This document shows, one piece after another, positions 9,440 through 18,696 of a stretch of DNA of 64,000 bases. The stretch covers positions 1,612,001-1,676,000 of the forward strand of contig NC_014934.1 of the NCBI RefSeq assembly GCF_000186265.1. Direction: 5' to 3'. Made by a program: the position numbers and the translations under genes. How positions within the stretch are numbered: the stretch's first letter is position 1; every line of letters begins with the position of its first letter. This DNA is from Cellulophaga algicola DSM 14237. GTDB lineage: Bacteria; Bacteroidota; Bacteroidia; Flavobacteriales; Flavobacteriaceae. The notes beneath the pieces are model-generated. The model was not told the DNA's origin. It was given only the letters and a program-made list of their open reading frames with translations, and searched no databases.

Positions 9440-11643
9440 AACCAAAACAAAAGAAATCTGCTTTATTTATAAAAGACCTACCTAAAAATATCTTTGCTGG
9501 GTTTGTGGTGTCTTTGATAGCCCTTCCTTTAGGTTTAGGTTTAGCTATTGCAAGTGAAGCACCTCCTATTTCTGGTATTATAGCCGCAGTAGTTGGTGGA
9601 ATTGTCGTTTCTATTTTAGGCGGTTCAAACGTAACCATTACAGGTCCAGGAAACGGTTTAGTTATCGTTGTCTTAGGCGCTATCACAACATTAGGCGGAG
9701 GAGATATGTATCAAGGGTATTTATATACTTTGGCTGCTATAGTTATTTCTGGAGGGCTCCTTATGCTCTTAGGGTTTTTAAAAATGGGCAGATTAGCAGA
9801 TTTTTTTCCTGCTTCTGCAATAGAAGGGATGCTTGCAGCCATAGGACTGGGTATCTTATCAAAACAATTTCATATTATGATTGGTCATAATAATGAAAGT
9901 GGGAGTATTATTTCTTTATTATTACAAATTCCTGAAGGTCTAATTCGCCTTTTTACAGAAGGCACGGAGAGCCAGTTATTCGCTGCAGCCATAGGAATTA
10001 TTAGTCTTTGTATCATGATTTTCTATTCGAAAATTAGAAACAAATATTTTCAATTAATCCCTGCTCCCATGTGGATTTTGATCCTAACCATTGGCTTAAG
10101 CTATGTATACAAAGGGGTAGATATAGCCTACCCTATGGATGCTGAATTTTTAGTCACTATTCCTGATAATGTTTTTAGCTCACTAGCTTTTCCAGACTTT
10201 TCGTTGGTGTATACCCAAAAATTTATTGTGGTAGTTTTTGCACTTACTTTTATTTCTAGTATTGAGTCTTTATTAAGTATAAAAGCAGTTGATAAATTAG
10301 ACCCAGAAGCAAGACGATCAAATGTAAATAAAGATTTAAAAGCCTTAGGTTTAGCAACTACAATTAGTGGTTTTTTAGGCGGCCTTAATGTTGTCACCGT
10401 GATTGCACGAAGTTCTGTAAACGTAAACAATAACGCCTCTAACCGTTCGGCAAACTTTTTCCATGCCTTATTTCTAATACTATTTATTGTTTTGTTTCAA
10501 GAACAATTACGTAGCATTCCTTTGGCAGCACTAGCTGCTATACTTGTATTTACCGGTTATAAACTAGCTACTCCAAAAAATTTCAAAAAAATTGCTAAGA
10601 TTGGTAAGGAGCAAATCTTAATTTTCTTGGCCACTTTACTTACCACGTTGTTTACAAATTTAATGACTGGAATTAGTGTTGGTATTCTAATTACGTTAAT
10701 TATACATATAATTATAAATCGAAGTTTTAGCTTATTTTTTAAACATCTATTTAAACCAAACATTCTTATGTTTAAGGAGTTAGATGGTGGCACTTATTAT
10801 GTTAGCATCAAATATTTCTGCAGTTTTATAAATTTTTATAAATTAAAAAACAAGCTCGATGTTATTCCTGAAAATGAGCATGTAATCTTAGATTTTTCCA
10901 TGTGTAGTTTTGTAGACCACACATCTTTTGAAGGCGTAGAAAACTATGTACAAACCTTCTCTAAAAAGGGAGGTAGCATAGAATTAATTGGGTTGGACAA
11001 GCATGAGGCCGATTCTAAACACCCCTTTGCTATTCGAAAAATATTACCCCTAAAAGCGCTTAAACCAATTGAAAATTATTTCACTAAAAGACAAAAAAAT
11101 ATAGAGATAACTGCAGATAAATTAGGCTGGGAATACATTCCTAAAAAAAGTAAAGAAGTAGATTTCTTATCAGATTTTATATTTTTTAAAACTAAGGAAA
11201 TTAATTTTTTATACAACAAGCTGTCTGAAAAAGTAAAAGGGGAGAGTGTCTTTGATGTAGAGTTTACCGAAGGAGCTTTTATAGCAAAAGAAATTGTCAA
11301 AACCACTATTCTTCACATAGCGTTAGATCAACCTGTGCCTATTTTTACATTAGACAAGGAAGGTTTGCTAGAGTTGCTCTACAAATTAGCAGGCTTAAAA
11401 GACATAAATATTGACAACAGACCAGATTTTAACAAACGTTTTTATCTTAAAGGTGAAAATGAAGTTGAGATAAAAAAAATCTTCACAAACGATTTAATCT
11501 TATTCTTTGAAAGCAACCCTTACTACCATGTAGAATCTAATGGTAATGCTTTATTAATATTTAAAAAAGAACGCCTATTAAGCGTTCAAGAAGTTAAAGC
11601 AATGATCTATTTTGGGGAACAATTGCATTCTTTTTTGAAATAA
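9436..11643 (+). CDS. SulP-family anion transporter with STAS and extra C-terminal domain
   Basis: A 735-residue protein starting at a TTG embedded in the stop of the upstream stress-protein gene. Residues about 10-435 are the SulP (SLC26-like) membrane domain: FAGFVVSLIALPLGLGLAIA, the TGPGNGLV loop, FISSIESLLSIKAVD and GFLGGLNVVTVIARSSVN. A STAS domain follows (about 445-545, VILDFSMCSFVDHTSFEGV). Substrates in the family include sulfate, bicarbonate and dicarboxylates. About 190 further residues (SDFIFFKTKEINFLYNK to the end) form an alpha/beta region not found in standard SulP proteins. Function of that tail is unknown. Confidence 0.92.
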   Translation: MKPKQKKSALFIKDLPKNIFAGFVVSLIALPLGLGLAIASEAPPISGIIAAVVGGIVVSILGGSNVTITGPGNGLVIVVLGAITTLGGGDMYQGYLYTLAAIVISGGLLMLLGFLKMGRLADFFPASAIEGMLAAIGLGILSKQFHIMIGHNNESGSIISLLLQIPEGLIRLFTEGTESQLFAAAIGIISLCIMIFYSKIRNKYFQLIPAPMWILILTIGLSYVYKGVDIAYPMDAEFLVTIPDNVFSSLAFPDFSLVYTQKFIVVVFALTFISSIESLLSIKAVDKLDPEARRSNVNKDLKALGLATTISGFLGGLNVVTVIARSSVNVNNNASNRSANFFHALFLILFIVLFQEQLRSIPLAALAAILVFTGYKLATPKNFKKIAKIGKEQILIFLATLLTTLFTNLMTGISVGILITLIIHIIINRSFSLFFKHLFKPNILMFKELDGGTYYVSIKYFCSFINFYKLKNKLDVIPENEHVILDFSMCSFVDHTSFEGVENYVQTFSKKGGSIELIGLDKHEADSKHPFAIRKILPLKALKPIENYFTKRQKNIEITADKLGWEYIPKKSKEVDFLSDFIFFKTKEINFLYNKLSEKVKGESVFDVEFTEGAFIAKEIVKTTILHIALDQPVPIFTLDKEGLLELLYKLAGLKDINIDNRPDFNKRFYLKGENEVEIKKIFTNDLILFFESNPYYHVESNGNALLIFKKERLLSVQEVKAMIYFGEQLHSFLK

Positions 11644-11817
11644 TTGCCCCAATACTCAGATATTACAGAGAATCTAGTTAAATAAATACGGTTTTTTTTG
11701 TAGGAATTATCCTTTTTTGTATTTTACAGTTATCTCCCCGATAGAAATTGCTATTACCCAACCGTAAAGCTATGCAGAGGAGCCAAACCTAGTACCCAAT
11801 TAAATGCCGACCATGTA

Positions 11818-14800
11818 ATGAAACTAAAAGCTATTTTTCGGTTTTTTAAGAGCCCTATTTCATTTGGTCTAACCGTATTTGCTATCACATTGCTCTTAAC
11901 GCAATACCTTAGCTACCAACGTTATTTATTATTAGAAACAAATAGTCAAAAAAAATTAGTTACTCAAGCTAATTGGGTTGAACATGAATTTCACAAAACA
12001 CTAGATCAAGGCTATTCCACAACACAGACGCTTGCCTTTATATTGGAGCATTATGGCATACCAAAGAATTTTGATTCGATTTCTAAATTGTTATTAGAAA
12101 CTAATACTGAAGTTAGTGCGTTAGAAATTGTAAACAAGGAAGGTATTATTACTCATGCATTTCCTTTAGAAGGCAATGAAGTTCTAGGATTTAATATTTT
12201 AAAAGATTCGATAGGTAAAATTGGTGCTCTTAAAACAATTAAAAAAAAGGATCATTTTGTAAGCGGTCCTATTCGTCTAAAACAAGGAGGTATTGGTTTT
12301 ATTAGTAGAACACCCATTTTTAATGGTGATAGTTTTGAAGGATTTACTTCAGCTATCATTTTACTTGAAGATGTTTTAAATACAGCGAAACTTAATAGCC
12401 AAGAAAGCCAATTTTTATACAGACTCACCAAATTAAATTCTAATCAAACAGAAGAAGTCTACTTTTCTTCTTACGATGATATTTCAACAAACTCATTTTC
12501 ATCAACAGTAAAAATGCCTGATGGAGAATGGAAACTGTATGTGTATGCTAAAGAAGATACTTCTATAATTGGTATCCTCTTATTTGCGTTTATAGGCTTA
12601 TTTATTTCTGTTTTATCTGGGAGCATCGCATGGTATTTATTAAAACAACCCAAAAGATTAGATAGACTTGTTCGTGAAAAAAACTCACAACTCGTTGAAA
12701 GTGAAGAAAAGTATAGAAGTCTTGTAGAACAGGCTTCAGATGGGATCGTACTTTCTGATCAAACTGGAAAAATACTAGATGTAAATCTAAAAGCTTGCGA
12801 ATTATTTAGATATACTAAGGCAGAATTATTGAAGTCTAACCTTACAGATTTGACAAGCAAAGATCAAGCCTCAGATATACCTTTTAGGATTAATAAATTG
12901 CTCGAGGAACAAACGTTACTATCTCAACGAAAATTATTGCGAAAAGATGGTTCTGATTTTTATGGAGAAATTAGTGCCAAAATTCTCTCAAATGGACTTA
13001 TTCAGGGTATTGTACGAGATGTTTCTGCACGTATAGCTTTAGAACTTAAGTCTAAAGAGAATGCCGAGAAAGTAAAAGAGAGTGAAGAAAAATATAGGAC
13101 AGCAATAGAAGAAGCATCTGATGGTATTTTTGTATTAGATGAGCATTTTAATTTTATAGACATCAACATTCAATTTTGTAAATTTTTTAGAAGTCCCAAA
13201 GAAACATTTATCAGTAAAAATATTATCCACATTATAGCGCCTGATGAGTTAGCTAAAAAACCCTTAAAATTCAAAGAAGTAAGCAACGGAGAAGTTATAC
13301 GTACACTAAGAAAAATGATCCGAGAAGATGGCTCAACTTTTGTGGCGCAAGTTAGTGTAAAACAAATGCCTAATAACCATTATCAAGGTATACTTCAGGA
13401 TGTTACCGCACGAGAAGAAATAGCAGAAACACTGCGAGAGAGCACTCTTAAATACAGAGAGCTTACAGAACGTATTTCTGATGGATTTGTGGCATTAGAT
13501 AAAAATTGGAATTTTAATTATGTCAATGCAAAAGCATGCCAAGTAATTGGTAAGTCCTATTCAAAATTAATAGGAACTAGCGCTTGGGCCGCTCTGCCTT
13601 TTTTTAGAAAAACAAATGCCTATAAAGTACTTTTAGAGGCCATGGAAACTCAAGAATATAAGTACATTAAACAATATAGAGAAGATTTTGATAAGTGGTA
13701 CGAATACAGAATGTTCCCTTCTGCAGAAGGAATTTCAGTATACTTTAAAGACATTACTGAAATAAAAAAAGCAGAAGAAGAACTATTGCACACCAAAGCT
13801 AAAATGGAGTCTGCCATACGTATAGGAAAAATTGGTTATTGGTCTTGGGACTACAAAAAAGAAATTATTGATTGGTCTGAACTGATGTACAATATTTTTG
13901 ATATAGATCCAAATACCCCATTAACTTATGAAACGATACAATCAAGAATACACCCTGATGATTTAAAAAAACAAGACGACTTAATTAATATCTTTATTTC
14001 TAACAGCGAAAACAACCTTCGGTATACCCATAGAATTATACACAGAGATAAATCTGTGCATACTTTATTAGTAGAAACAGAAATTGAAAAAAACGACAAA
14101 AATGAAATTCTAAAATTACGGGGAACCATTTTAGATATAACAGAAACTATAAAAGTCAAAGAAGAACTAAAAGAAAGTCAGGAAAAATTTTATAAATCAT
14201 TCCATTCCAACTTAATTGGTAAAGTCATTGTAGACGAAAATAGAAAAATTCTTGAGGCAAATAGAACTATTGCTGTATTACTAGAAACTACACGTAAAAA
14301 TTTAATTGGTAAAACTCTTATTGAAGCAGATGTTCTCGAATTTAAAAGCAACGAACTATCCGCAGACCGTCAACAATTATGGGCAAAATTATTAAATGAG
14401 GGCATACTCCGAGACGAAGAAATTATATATACCCTAAAAAGCGGGAAAAAAATCCCTGCACTACTTTCTATAGAGCCTTTAAAATTAAAAAATAAAAGAA
14501 ATTATTTGGTCAGTGCCATTGACAACACCAAAAGAAAAGAAGCAGAACATTTACTAGAAAGACAAAACATAGAACTCTCTAAAACTAACGCAGAATTAGA
14601 TCGGTTTGTATATAGTGCCTCTCATGAGTTAAGAGCTCCTTTAGCGTCTGTAATGGGGTTAATTGACATTATTTTACACGAAGATCACGATGAAGATTTA
14701 GTTTTTAAGTTAAATATGATGCAACAATCTGTAAAAAGATTAGACGATTTTATTAAGGATATTGTACAGTACTCCCAAAACAAACATTTAGAAATAGCCA

Positions 14801-15300
14801 TGGAGTCTATAAACTTCAAAGAATTAATTAATGAGTCTCTAGAAGGGCTCTGGTTTTTAGAAAATAGAAAACACATTAATTTTCAGCTAGATATTAACGA
14901 AACGCAAAGCTTCTTTTCTGATAAAAAACGTATTTCCATCATTTTTAATAACCTTATTTCTAATGCCATTAAATACCATAATATTACTACTGAAAATCCA
15001 ACGATAACTATAACTGTAACTACTAAAGAAGATGCGGTATCTATAGAAATAGCTGACAATGGAATTGGTATTCCTAAAGCTCATTTAGATAAAATTTTCC
15101 AAATGTTTTACAGAGTATCTTCAAAAATCATGGGTACGGGAATAGGATTGTTTGTAATAAAAGAGGTTATCACAAAATTAAACGGTAGAATAAACGTTCT
15201 ATCAGAACCAAATATGGGTACTAAATTTGTAATTTTACTCCCAAATCAAACTAAAAACGCGGTAAAACATGAGGTTCAAACAAATTTTGTTAATCGATGA
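11818..15300 (+). CDS. CHASE/multi-PAS hybrid-length sensor histidine kinase
   Basis: An 1160-residue membrane sensor kinase. A first TM helix near 15-32 and a second near 252-275 (LLFAFIGLFISVLSG) enclose a periplasmic CHASE-like domain (VSALEIVNKEGIITHAFPLEGNE). Five PAS-type modules follow (about 290-410, 415-530, 545-650, 660-780 and 790-900). A HisKA domain has the phospho-acceptor His936 in SASHELRAP, then comes an HATPase_c domain with NLISNAIKYH (N-box), ADNGIGIP and GTGIGLFV. The downstream response regulator begins 32 bases inside this gene, so they are almost surely a pair. The signal is unknown. Confidence 0.95.
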   Translation: MKLKAIFRFFKSPISFGLTVFAITLLLTQYLSYQRYLLLETNSQKKLVTQANWVEHEFHKTLDQGYSTTQTLAFILEHYGIPKNFDSISKLLLETNTEVSALEIVNKEGIITHAFPLEGNEVLGFNILKDSIGKIGALKTIKKKDHFVSGPIRLKQGGIGFISRTPIFNGDSFEGFTSAIILLEDVLNTAKLNSQESQFLYRLTKLNSNQTEEVYFSSYDDISTNSFSSTVKMPDGEWKLYVYAKEDTSIIGILLFAFIGLFISVLSGSIAWYLLKQPKRLDRLVREKNSQLVESEEKYRSLVEQASDGIVLSDQTGKILDVNLKACELFRYTKAELLKSNLTDLTSKDQASDIPFRINKLLEEQTLLSQRKLLRKDGSDFYGEISAKILSNGLIQGIVRDVSARIALELKSKENAEKVKESEEKYRTAIEEASDGIFVLDEHFNFIDINIQFCKFFRSPKETFISKNIIHIIAPDELAKKPLKFKEVSNGEVIRTLRKMIREDGSTFVAQVSVKQMPNNHYQGILQDVTAREEIAETLRESTLKYRELTERISDGFVALDKNWNFNYVNAKACQVIGKSYSKLIGTSAWAALPFFRKTNAYKVLLEAMETQEYKYIKQYREDFDKWYEYRMFPSAEGISVYFKDITEIKKAEEELLHTKAKMESAIRIGKIGYWSWDYKKEIIDWSELMYNIFDIDPNTPLTYETIQSRIHPDDLKKQDDLINIFISNSENNLRYTHRIIHRDKSVHTLLVETEIEKNDKNEILKLRGTILDITETIKVKEELKESQEKFYKSFHSNLIGKVIVDENRKILEANRTIAVLLETTRKNLIGKTLIEADVLEFKSNELSADRQQLWAKLLNEGILRDEEIIYTLKSGKKIPALLSIEPLKLKNKRNYLVSAIDNTKRKEAEHLLERQNIELSKTNAELDRFVYSASHELRAPLASVMGLIDIILHEDHDEDLVFKLNMMQQSVKRLDDFIKDIVQYSQNKHLEIAMESINFKELINESLEGLWFLENRKHINFQLDINETQSFFSDKKRISIIFNNLISNAIKYHNITTENPTITITVTTKEDAVSIEIADNGIGIPKAHLDKIFQMFYRVSSKIMGTGIGLFVIKEVITKLNGRINVLSEPNMGTKFVILLPNQTKNAVKHEVQTNFVNR

Positions 15301-15658
15301 TTCTGATATTGACAATTTTATAAATAAATCTGTTTTAACTAAAGCGAAAATTTCTGAAAGTATTATTTCTGAAACTTCACCAGTAGCTGCATTGAACTAC
15401 TTACGCGAGCTTGCCAAAGAGCCAGATAAAATTCCAGAAATTATTTTTTTAGATATTAGAATGCCAGAAATGAATGGTTTTGAGTTTCTAGAGCAATGTG
15501 ACTTTTTACCAGATGATATTAAAGAAAGATGCGCTGTTTACATTCTTAGTTCTTCTATAGACCCAGAAGATGCAGAAAGAGCTAAACAATTCTCTATTGT
15601 TAAAAAGCACATTACTAAGCCCTTAACTCTAGAACAGGTCGATTTAATTTTAAAATAA
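15269..15658 (+). CDS. Single-domain response regulator (CheY-like)
   Basis: A 129-residue receiver domain with no output domain. The acidic pair D10 D11 follows LLI, the phospho-acceptor is D62 in IIFLDIRMPEMNG, the switch Ser is in YILSSS, and the conserved lysine is in HITKPLT. The ATG lies within the 3' end of the kinase gene in another frame (32-base overlap), indicating translational coupling. It likely acts by protein-protein contact or as a phosphorelay intermediate. Family assignment is firm; target unknown. Confidence 0.95.
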   Translation: MRFKQILLIDDSDIDNFINKSVLTKAKISESIISETSPVAALNYLRELAKEPDKIPEIIFLDIRMPEMNGFEFLEQCDFLPDDIKERCAVYILSSSIDPEDAERAKQFSIVKKHITKPLTLEQVDLILK

Positions 15659-15690
15659 AATACAAATTTCTTTGATACTTAATTGCTTAA

Positions 15691-15715
15691 TCGTAATATT
15701 GCAATATAACAATTA
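15691..15715 (+). promoter_or_regulatory. Putative ArsR operator, copy 1
   Basis: A 25-base block immediately upstream of arsR. It contains the perfect 12-base palindrome ATATTGCAATAT (15696-15707). It is repeated with 22 of 25 matches in front of the next gene at 16071, at almost the same distance from the start codon (28 versus 29 bases). The spacing and repetition fit an autoregulatory binding site; this is inference. Confidence 0.55.
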
Positions 15716-15718
15716 AGT

Positions 15719-16051
15719 ATGGGCTTAGCTAAATCAGAAATATTTTCAGCAGAACAAAACGAAATAGCAAATTTTGCTAAAGCTTTTGGGCACCCTGCAA
15801 GAGTTGCTATTCTACAACATCTATTTAAAATAAATGCTTGTATTTGTGGTGATCTTGTCCATGAAATTGGTCTGGCACAACCTACAATTTCACAGCATTT
15901 AAAAGAGCTAAAAAATTTAGGTTTAATAAAAGGCACTATTGATGGCACTAGTGTTTGCTACTGTATTGACACCGAAAATTGGGAAAAAATGAAATCAAAA
16001 ATGGGACTTCTATTACATCTAAATCTTCCCCATCAAAACGATTGTTGTTAA
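15719..16051 (+). CDS. arsR: ArsR/SmtB-family metalloregulator
   Basis: A 110-residue winged-helix repressor. The conserved opening (AFGHPARVAILQHLF) is followed by ACICGDLVHEIGLAQPTIS, which places two cysteines in the alpha3 position where ArsR binds As(III), and then QHLKELKNLGLIKGTIDG, the recognition helix and wing. Another cysteine pair ends the protein (NDCC). In the family, binding of arsenite releases DNA and induces the resistance genes. It is the first gene of the ars cluster and has a likely operator just upstream. Confidence 0.95.
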   Translation: MGLAKSEIFSAEQNEIANFAKAFGHPARVAILQHLFKINACICGDLVHEIGLAQPTISQHLKELKNLGLIKGTIDGTSVCYCIDTENWEKMKSKMGLLLHLNLPHQNDCC

Positions 16052-16070
16052 AAAAATTTGAATCTATTCA

Positions 16071-16095
16071 TCGTAATATCACAATAAAACAATTG
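16071..16095 (+). promoter_or_regulatory. Putative ArsR operator, copy 2
   Basis: Repeat of the block upstream of arsR: TCGTAATAT, then two changed bases, CAATA, one changed base, AACAATT. It ends 4 bases before the DUF6428 start, so a repressor bound here would block translation initiation or transcription of the resistance genes. Confidence 0.5.
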
Positions 16096-16099
16096 AATT

Positions 16100-16567
16100 A
16101 TGAAACTATCAGAAATAAAATCGCACTTAAAAAATTTAAAAACTATTGCTTTTGAATTGCCAGACGGCACATTAGTACCAAGTCACTTTCATGTAACAGA
16201 AGTGGGTAAAGTAACTAAAAACTTTATTGATTGCGGTGGTACTGTTCGTAACGAAGAAGTAGTTAATTTTCAACTCTGGAATGCAGCCGATTATGACCAC
16301 AGACTGCATCCTGAAAAATTAGCACACATTATAGAATTATCTGAGAAAACATTGGCTATTCCAGATTTAGAAATAGAAGTAGAATACCAAGGAACAACCA
16401 TTGGTAAGTTTGGTTTAGATTTTAATGGCACTAATTTTTTACTAACCACCAAACAAACAGATTGCTTAGCAAAAGATAATTGTGGCATTCCAGAAGCAAA
16501 ACCAAAACTAAAAATGGCTACGCTAGAAAGCGGAAATTCTTGTACTCCTAATTCTGGATGTTGTTAA
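16100..16567 (+). CDS. DUF6428 family protein of the arsenic cluster
   Basis: A 155-residue soluble protein matching the DUF6428 family, which accompanies arsR in many Bacteroidota. Recognisable parts are PDGTLVPSHFHVTEVG, FIDCGGTVR and the cysteine-rich tail TDCLAKDNCG to NSGCC. The early HFH motif and terminal cysteines suggest metal or metalloid binding, but no biochemical role is established that I can rely on. It is preceded by a copy of the putative ArsR operator and followed by a decayed acetyltransferase. Confidence 0.88.
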   Translation: MKLSEIKSHLKNLKTIAFELPDGTLVPSHFHVTEVGKVTKNFIDCGGTVRNEEVVNFQLWNAADYDHRLHPEKLAHIIELSEKTLAIPDLEIEVEYQGTTIGKFGLDFNGTNFLLTTKQTDCLAKDNCGIPEAKPKLKMATLESGNSCTPNSGCC

Positions 16568-16569
16568 AA

Positions 16570-16835
16570 ATAAACATCGTACCCATTACGGTACTAATTA
16601 ACCGCTTGTTGCTAAGATTTATCAAGGAGGAATTAGTACCGGTATGGCTACTTATGAAACTAACGTCCCCTATTGGGACTACTAGGAAAAAGCCTATTTA
16701 AATATTGGTAGAAATGCTATTATGGATGCCAAAAAAATGCCAGAAGCAATGGTATTGGAAAAAATTGGCAAACTAAAAGATACTTGACTAGACAATACCC
16801 TATCAGAAAGAAGAAGTACAATTACTTTACTATAA
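16570..16835 (+). pseudogene. Decayed GNAT acetyltransferase (ArsN/phosphinothricin type)
   Basis: Three-frame reading shows remnants in the normal GNAT order: IVPITVLIN, then after a frameshift PLVAKIYQGGISTGMATYET and NVPYWDY, a TAG stop (16683-16685), then in the same frame EKIGKLKDT, a TGA where the family has tryptophan, and LDNTLSERRS. In intact family members the IY.GI..G.AT.ET block and the REKIGK...W.D..L.ERRS tail are about 130 residues apart. Here they are about 35 apart, so the centre with the acetyl-CoA site is deleted. Its position inside the ars cluster fits a lost ArsN-like gene. Confidence 0.8.
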
Positions 16836-16848
16836 AACAACCTATAAA

Positions 16849-17478
16849 ATGACACTAACAACACCTTTATTTGCAGCTATTGAAAGCGTACTTGCTTCCT
16901 TGCAACCGAATACCGTATCTGAAGAAAGAAAACAAACACTTCAACCTTTAGTCGCTTACATTCAAAATAAAATAGAAACAGACCAAGCTGTTCGCTTAAA
17001 CTTTATATGTACCCATAACTCTCGAAGAAGCCACCTATCACAGGTTTGGGCACAAGCAATCGCGAATCATTTAAAATTTAAAAACGTGTATACCTATTCT
17101 GGAGGTACAGAAGCTACCGCACTCTTCCCTATGGCTGCAGCGACCTTAAAAAGTTCTGGATTTCAAATTAAAACAATTTCTGAAGGTACTAACCCAGTGT
17201 ATAGTATTAAGTATGCTCCAAATGAAGCTCCAATCATTGGTTTCTCTAAAAAGTATGATGATAGTTTTAACCCTGAATCTGAATTTGCAGCTATCATGAC
17301 GTGTTCTCAAGCCGATGGCGCTTGTCCTTTTATTGCCGGAGCAGAAAAGCGTATTCCTATCACTTTTGAAGATCCTAAAGCTTTTGATAATACGCCACAA
17401 CAAGCAGAGAAATATAAAGAGCGTAGCTTACAAATAGCAACAGAGCTTTTATATGTATTTGCAAGTATTAAAGCCTAA
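16849..17478 (+). CDS. Low-molecular-weight phosphatase/arsenate reductase-like protein
   Basis: A 209-residue cytosolic protein of the low-molecular-weight phosphatase fold used by thioredoxin-coupled arsenate reductases. The P-loop is C54-T-H-N-S-R-R60 (CX5R). A second cysteine region near [12 protein letters not shown] supplies the resolving cysteines expected of an ArsC-type triple-cysteine relay. An N-terminal helical extension of about 48 residues precedes the fold, as in the longer Bacteroidota members. It lies 11 bases upstream of acr3, so it probably feeds arsenite to the pump. Confidence 0.88.
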   Translation: MTLTTPLFAAIESVLASLQPNTVSEERKQTLQPLVAYIQNKIETDQAVRLNFICTHNSRRSHLSQVWAQAIANHLKFKNVYTYSGGTEATALFPMAAATLKSSGFQIKTISEGTNPVYSIKYAPNEAPIIGFSKKYDDSFNPESEFAAIMTCSQADGACPFIAGAEKRIPITFEDPKAFDNTPQQAEKYKERSLQIATELLYVFASIKA

Positions 17479-17489
17479 CTCAAGAGACT

Positions 17490-18533
17490 ATGAAAAAGCT
17501 GAGTTTTTTAGATAATTATTTAACCGTTTGGATCTTTATCGCCATGATTATTGGTGTACTCATAGGAAACTTTTTTCCTTCTTTTCCAGATATTGTAAAT
17601 AGCGCCAGTAGTGGTTCTACTAATATTCCTATAGCTATCGGGTTAATTTTAATGATGTATCCTCCTTTAGCTAAAGTAAATTATGCGTTACTGCCTAAAG
17701 TTTTTAAAAACGTAAAAATTCTATCTATCTCCCTACTTTTAAACTGGATTATAGGTCCTATTTTAATGTTTGTTTTAGCTATTATTTTCTTGCAAGAATA
17801 TCCTGAATATATGGTGGGCTTAATACTAATAGGTTTAGCTCGTTGTATTGCTATGGTTTTAGTTTGGAATGATTTGGCCGAAGGAAGTAGCGAATACGGA
17901 GCAGGTTTAGTCGCACTAAATAGTATTTTTCAAGTATTTGCTTATAGCTTTTATGCTTGGTTATTTATAACAGTACTGCCTCCCTATTTTGGTTTTGAGG
18001 GAGCTATCGTAGCTATTTCTGTTACCACCATTGCAGAAAGTGTGGCTATTTACTTAGGAGTTCCATTTTTATTGGGTATTCTAAGTCGCATTATTTTAGT
18101 AAAAATTAAAGGAGAAGAATGGTACATGCAAAAATTTATCCCTACGATCTCACCCATTACTCTAATAGCTTTACTTTTTACCATTGTCATCATGTTTTCA
18201 TTAAAAGGAGAATTAATTGTAACCATCCCTGGAGATGTTTTATTAATTGCCATTCCACTACTCATCTATTTCACGTTGATGTTTATCATAGGATTCTTTG
18301 TCACCAAAGCAACGGGAGCAACCTATGATAAAACAGCCGCTGTAGCATTTACAGCTGCAGGAAATAATTTTGAACTGGCCATTGCAGTAGCGATTGCCGT
18401 ATTCGGCCTCAATTCTGGGGAGGCTTTTACAGGCGTAATTGGACCACTAGTAGAAGTTCCTGCTTTAATAATTTTGGTACGTGTTTCCTTTTGGTTGCGA
18501 AAGAAATACTTCAGCAAAGAGGTGAATTCCTAG
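17490..18533 (+). CDS. arsB: Arsenite efflux transporter, ACR3 family
   Basis: A 347-residue inner-membrane protein with about 10 helices. The ACR3 signature [19 protein letters not shown] carries the essential cysteine at residue 119. Further landmarks are [12 protein letters not shown] near 57 and [18 protein letters not shown] near 300, with the conserved Glu. The protein exports As(OH)3 or arsenite using the proton gradient. It is the last gene of the cluster. I use the symbol arsB in the broad sense; the family is ACR3, unrelated to the Escherichia coli ArsB fold. Confidence 0.95.
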   Translation: MKKLSFLDNYLTVWIFIAMIIGVLIGNFFPSFPDIVNSASSGSTNIPIAIGLILMMYPPLAKVNYALLPKVFKNVKILSISLLLNWIIGPILMFVLAIIFLQEYPEYMVGLILIGLARCIAMVLVWNDLAEGSSEYGAGLVALNSIFQVFAYSFYAWLFITVLPPYFGFEGAIVAISVTTIAESVAIYLGVPFLLGILSRIILVKIKGEEWYMQKFIPTISPITLIALLFTIVIMFSLKGELIVTIPGDVLLIAIPLLIYFTLMFIIGFFVTKATGATYDKTAAVAFTAAGNNFELAIAVAIAVFGLNSGEAFTGVIGPLVEVPALIILVRVSFWLRKKYFSKEVNS

Positions 18534-18696
18534 TCGTTATTAGGAGAATACCGATTTAGGAGCGTTAAAAAGTCTTAATTAGTGATTCTATTTTTAACGA
18601 TTTTCTTAAATTTCACGATTAATTGGCTGAAACAAGAAAAATATCACAATTCTAATTTCTAATTTCAGCCTAATTCATCGCATTTTTAACACGTAT

